A stretch of 6,249 nt of DNA from Eubacteriales Family XIII. Incertae Sedis bacterium (GTDB taxonomy: Bacteria; Bacillota_A; Clostridia; Peptostreptococcales; Anaerovoracaceae), in the NCBI GenBank assembly GCA_031280075.1, contig JAITHG010000273.1:1-6249 (forward strand). Reading direction: 5' to 3'. The notes under the pieces were generated by a model. That model was not told the DNA's origin, did no database searches, and worked only from the letters and a program-made list of their open reading frames with translations. Both the position numbers and the translations under genes were made by a program. Positions 5,901 through 6,249 of this stretch are shown here, piece by piece. Every line of letters begins with the position of its first letter. The stretch's first letter is position 1.

Positions 5901-6249
5901 AGGCGGTGTGGTCGGCTATTCCGTGGGCGGCACCGCACTCGTCGAGAAGTGCGAGAACAGCGGAACGGTGAAGGGTTGGCAATCCGTCGGCGGCATCGTC
6001 GGGAAGCTGGTCAGTTCCAAAGGCACGCTGGAGGTAGCGGCGGATCCGGACGACTATGCGAAGTACACGGCCGGCATCCGCGAGAGCAAGAACACAGGAA
6101 ACGTCATCGGGCGCGGCGATGTGGGCGGCATCGCAGGGCTGTCATTTGACTCGGCGGTCAGCGCCTGCCAAAATGCCGGTCCTGGCACGGTCGTCTCTGA
6201 CCCGGGCGCGTCCGGCATTGTCTCCCGCCTCGGCGGCATCGTCGGCTAC
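2917..6249 (+). CDS. Large secreted GLUG/beta-helix repeat protein with InlB-type repeat (C-terminus beyond window)
   Basis: The frame is open for 1111 codons to the window edge. Residues 1-29 are a Sec signal peptide (basic MKKTKGR, hydrophobic core, cleavage after TASA). Module 1 (about 37-377) opens with IYQIDSADELAWFAEQVN and W-T-P-I-G, continues 'FAGIFNGDGKTVSNLSI', then carries GLUG-type repeats (GGIA…, …NC…N.G.V). It closes with FADGTVLAALPAATWQQG and FPVLK (353-377). Module 2 (about 396-710) repeats this plan, with 'DIDLGGESWIPI', FAGMFDGAGHTV and a closing FADGTVLALLN…WKQG…SPIL (682-710). Residues about 720-793 resemble a divergent InlB B repeat (GTYAVGATVTLTA…VFVGW…LHAKF). Module 3 starts near 803 (LKTADQLIYFAQLVN) and is cut at the edge. 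The regularly spaced Cys and Asn residues fit stacked turns of a right-handed beta-helix. Such proteins are typically surface-exposed or secreted adhesin-like proteins of Firmicutes. No wall anchor, S-layer homology (SLH) or sortase signal is within the window, so the attachment is unknown. Confidence 0.9.
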   Translation, partial: MKKTKGRVLLTILLSIVMLATFLPSTASAAGTEPPLMDGIYQIDSADELAWFAEQVNIGNTDIDCILTGDVNLSGTVWTPIGTPANEFAGIFNGDGKTVSNLSITGTGKSQQGFFANIGSDGLVKNLSLSNLTISLAGTSNYVGGIAANSKGRIVNCTVGGSIAAAQRVGGIVASAKPGSVVAYCTNNAALSSSASSAYIGGIAGEFCGRIEYCANTGSISVTANNASLTVSGAGGIAGAKYSSGATEHTIDNCYNAGNVSVPTPMLNTGYRGGLLGVGAAGSATVPLAIRNSFNVGAVTPTDTGNMRGAIAPGFTAYASLENLHFLEGSCDKALGAYAGGDADVTPHTAVAFADGTVLAALPAATWQQGASFPVLKPFIDDGRYDPGYTPDPEPLGDYTITDEDGLFDAAAEINADAAANNRSYEGTITLVADIDLGGESWIPIQRFAGMFDGAGHTVSELTIQRPDYDPNVSATNYGGIFEVLEQGATVQNVVLSDVFIQAGNTAYVGAVAGINRGGMIEKVVVTGEIYARSNVGGIVGVHEGGTLSQCGSTADIEAANPWGSNAGGIAGTIGKTSGVGTGTAEATDVYALGSVSGQNSYVGGLFGQIRGDGGSGVAVSVANGYSLGEIHSTYENGLYGAIAGSAVNASVSNIYYSGAGDGIYQASGGTLSVAAKMRGEFADGTVLALLNAGAAEPTWKQGAASPILGFEADQPPAQYTVSLTADEYGTAVQSGDGTYAVGATVTLTATLKNDFSHYVFVGWHDADDLLVSSSAEYSFEIFGNAALHAKFTPNTDPAQSWYDPALPEYTLKTADQLIYFAQLVNTGVDFAGKTVKLGPFDAATSEEEIDYGLVGSVFDLRGKEWQGIGTAAGKPFAGTFIGKSAKGGTFPITLPDASSVGLFGTLAPSGTVMLTTVKGDIENASGHVGGIVAHNNGEVNTCVFEGSILRHFAGDGDIGYVGGVVGYNYGASVTNCLNRGNVTFAGGGNENTAVGGVVGYSVGGTALVEKCENSGTVKGWQSVGGIVGKLVSSKGTLEVAADPDDYAKYTAGIRESKNTGNVIGRGDVGGIAGLSFDSAVSACQNAGPGTVVSDPGASGIVSRLGGIVGY
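3973..4047 (+). repeat. Module-closing motif, copy 1
   Basis: Residues 353-377 of the secreted protein read FADGTVLAAL, then W-QQG, then PVL. A second copy lies at 4960-5046 (residues 682-710), where it reads FADGTVLALLN, W-KQG and PIL. The two copies mark the end of each beta-helix module and show that the protein grew by module duplication. Confidence 0.7.
4960..5046 (+). repeat. Module-closing motif, copy 2
   Basis: Residues 682-710 repeat the closing motif of module 1, with conserved FADGTVLA.L, W.QGA and P(V/I)L. The DNA of the first nine codons is also similar (GCGGACGGGAC shared). This ends module 2 immediately before the InlB-like domain. Confidence 0.7.
5074..5295 (+). other. InlB B-repeat-like domain within the secreted protein
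   Basis: Residues about 720-793 have the family pattern: a strand YTVSLTADEYG, the core GTYAVGATVTLTATL, the aromatic VFVGWHDAD and a closing LHAKF. The domain separates beta-helix module 2 from module 3. In the internalin and related families such domains act as compact spacers or interaction units on the cell surface. Sequence identity is moderate, so the assignment rests on the pattern. Confidence 0.7.

Noticed and set aside
2917..6249. Short glycine-rich DNA repeats in the secreted-protein gene as a CRISPR array or satellite
   Set aside because: The similarity is irregularly spaced and explained by the repeated protein motif GGI(V/A)G; there are no constant repeats with unique spacers.

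Overview
The window looks like chromosomal DNA of a GC-rich anaerobic member of the Bacillota (Firmicutes), for example a clostridial or Negativicutes lineage. The grounds are strong Shine-Dalgarno sequences before most genes, a DUF3842 gene (a family I associate with Firmicutes), an FmdE-type gene typical of anaerobes, and a secreted protein built from GLUG/beta-helix modules plus an InlB-type B repeat. This assignment is inference; no rRNA or other taxonomic marker is present.

Layout. Positions 1-393 (minus strand) hold the first 131 residues of a lipoprotein solute-binding protein of the peptide/nickel ABC family, cut off by the window edge. Upstream of it on the same strand, 505-1038 encodes a complete FmdE-family protein with a C-terminal zinc ribbon. 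The two probably form one unit for metal or metal-cofactor handling.

A divergent gene-free region (1039-1437) follows. It carries a near-consensus sigma-70 promoter (TTGACA, 17 nt, TATGAT) firing rightwards. The resulting leader of about 130 nt contains competing stem-loops, so it could be a cis-regulatory RNA. The promoter drives two small membrane proteins (1438-1848 and 1860-2180), spaced 11 nt apart. A roughly 200-nt gap with a long, nearly perfect inverted repeat (2215-2296) precedes a DUF3842 gene (2379-2804), which ends at a rho-independent terminator (2821-2847).

From 2917 to the right edge runs a large secreted protein, open for 1111 codons without a stop. It has a signal peptide, two complete GLUG-type beta-helix modules, an InlB B-repeat-like domain and the start of a third beta-helix module. 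It is probably a surface or extracellular adhesin-like protein whose anchor lies beyond the window.

The least explained parts are the small membrane-protein/DUF3842 cluster with its structured leader, and the inverted repeat inside that cluster. No tRNA, rRNA, CRISPR array or intact insertion sequence was seen.
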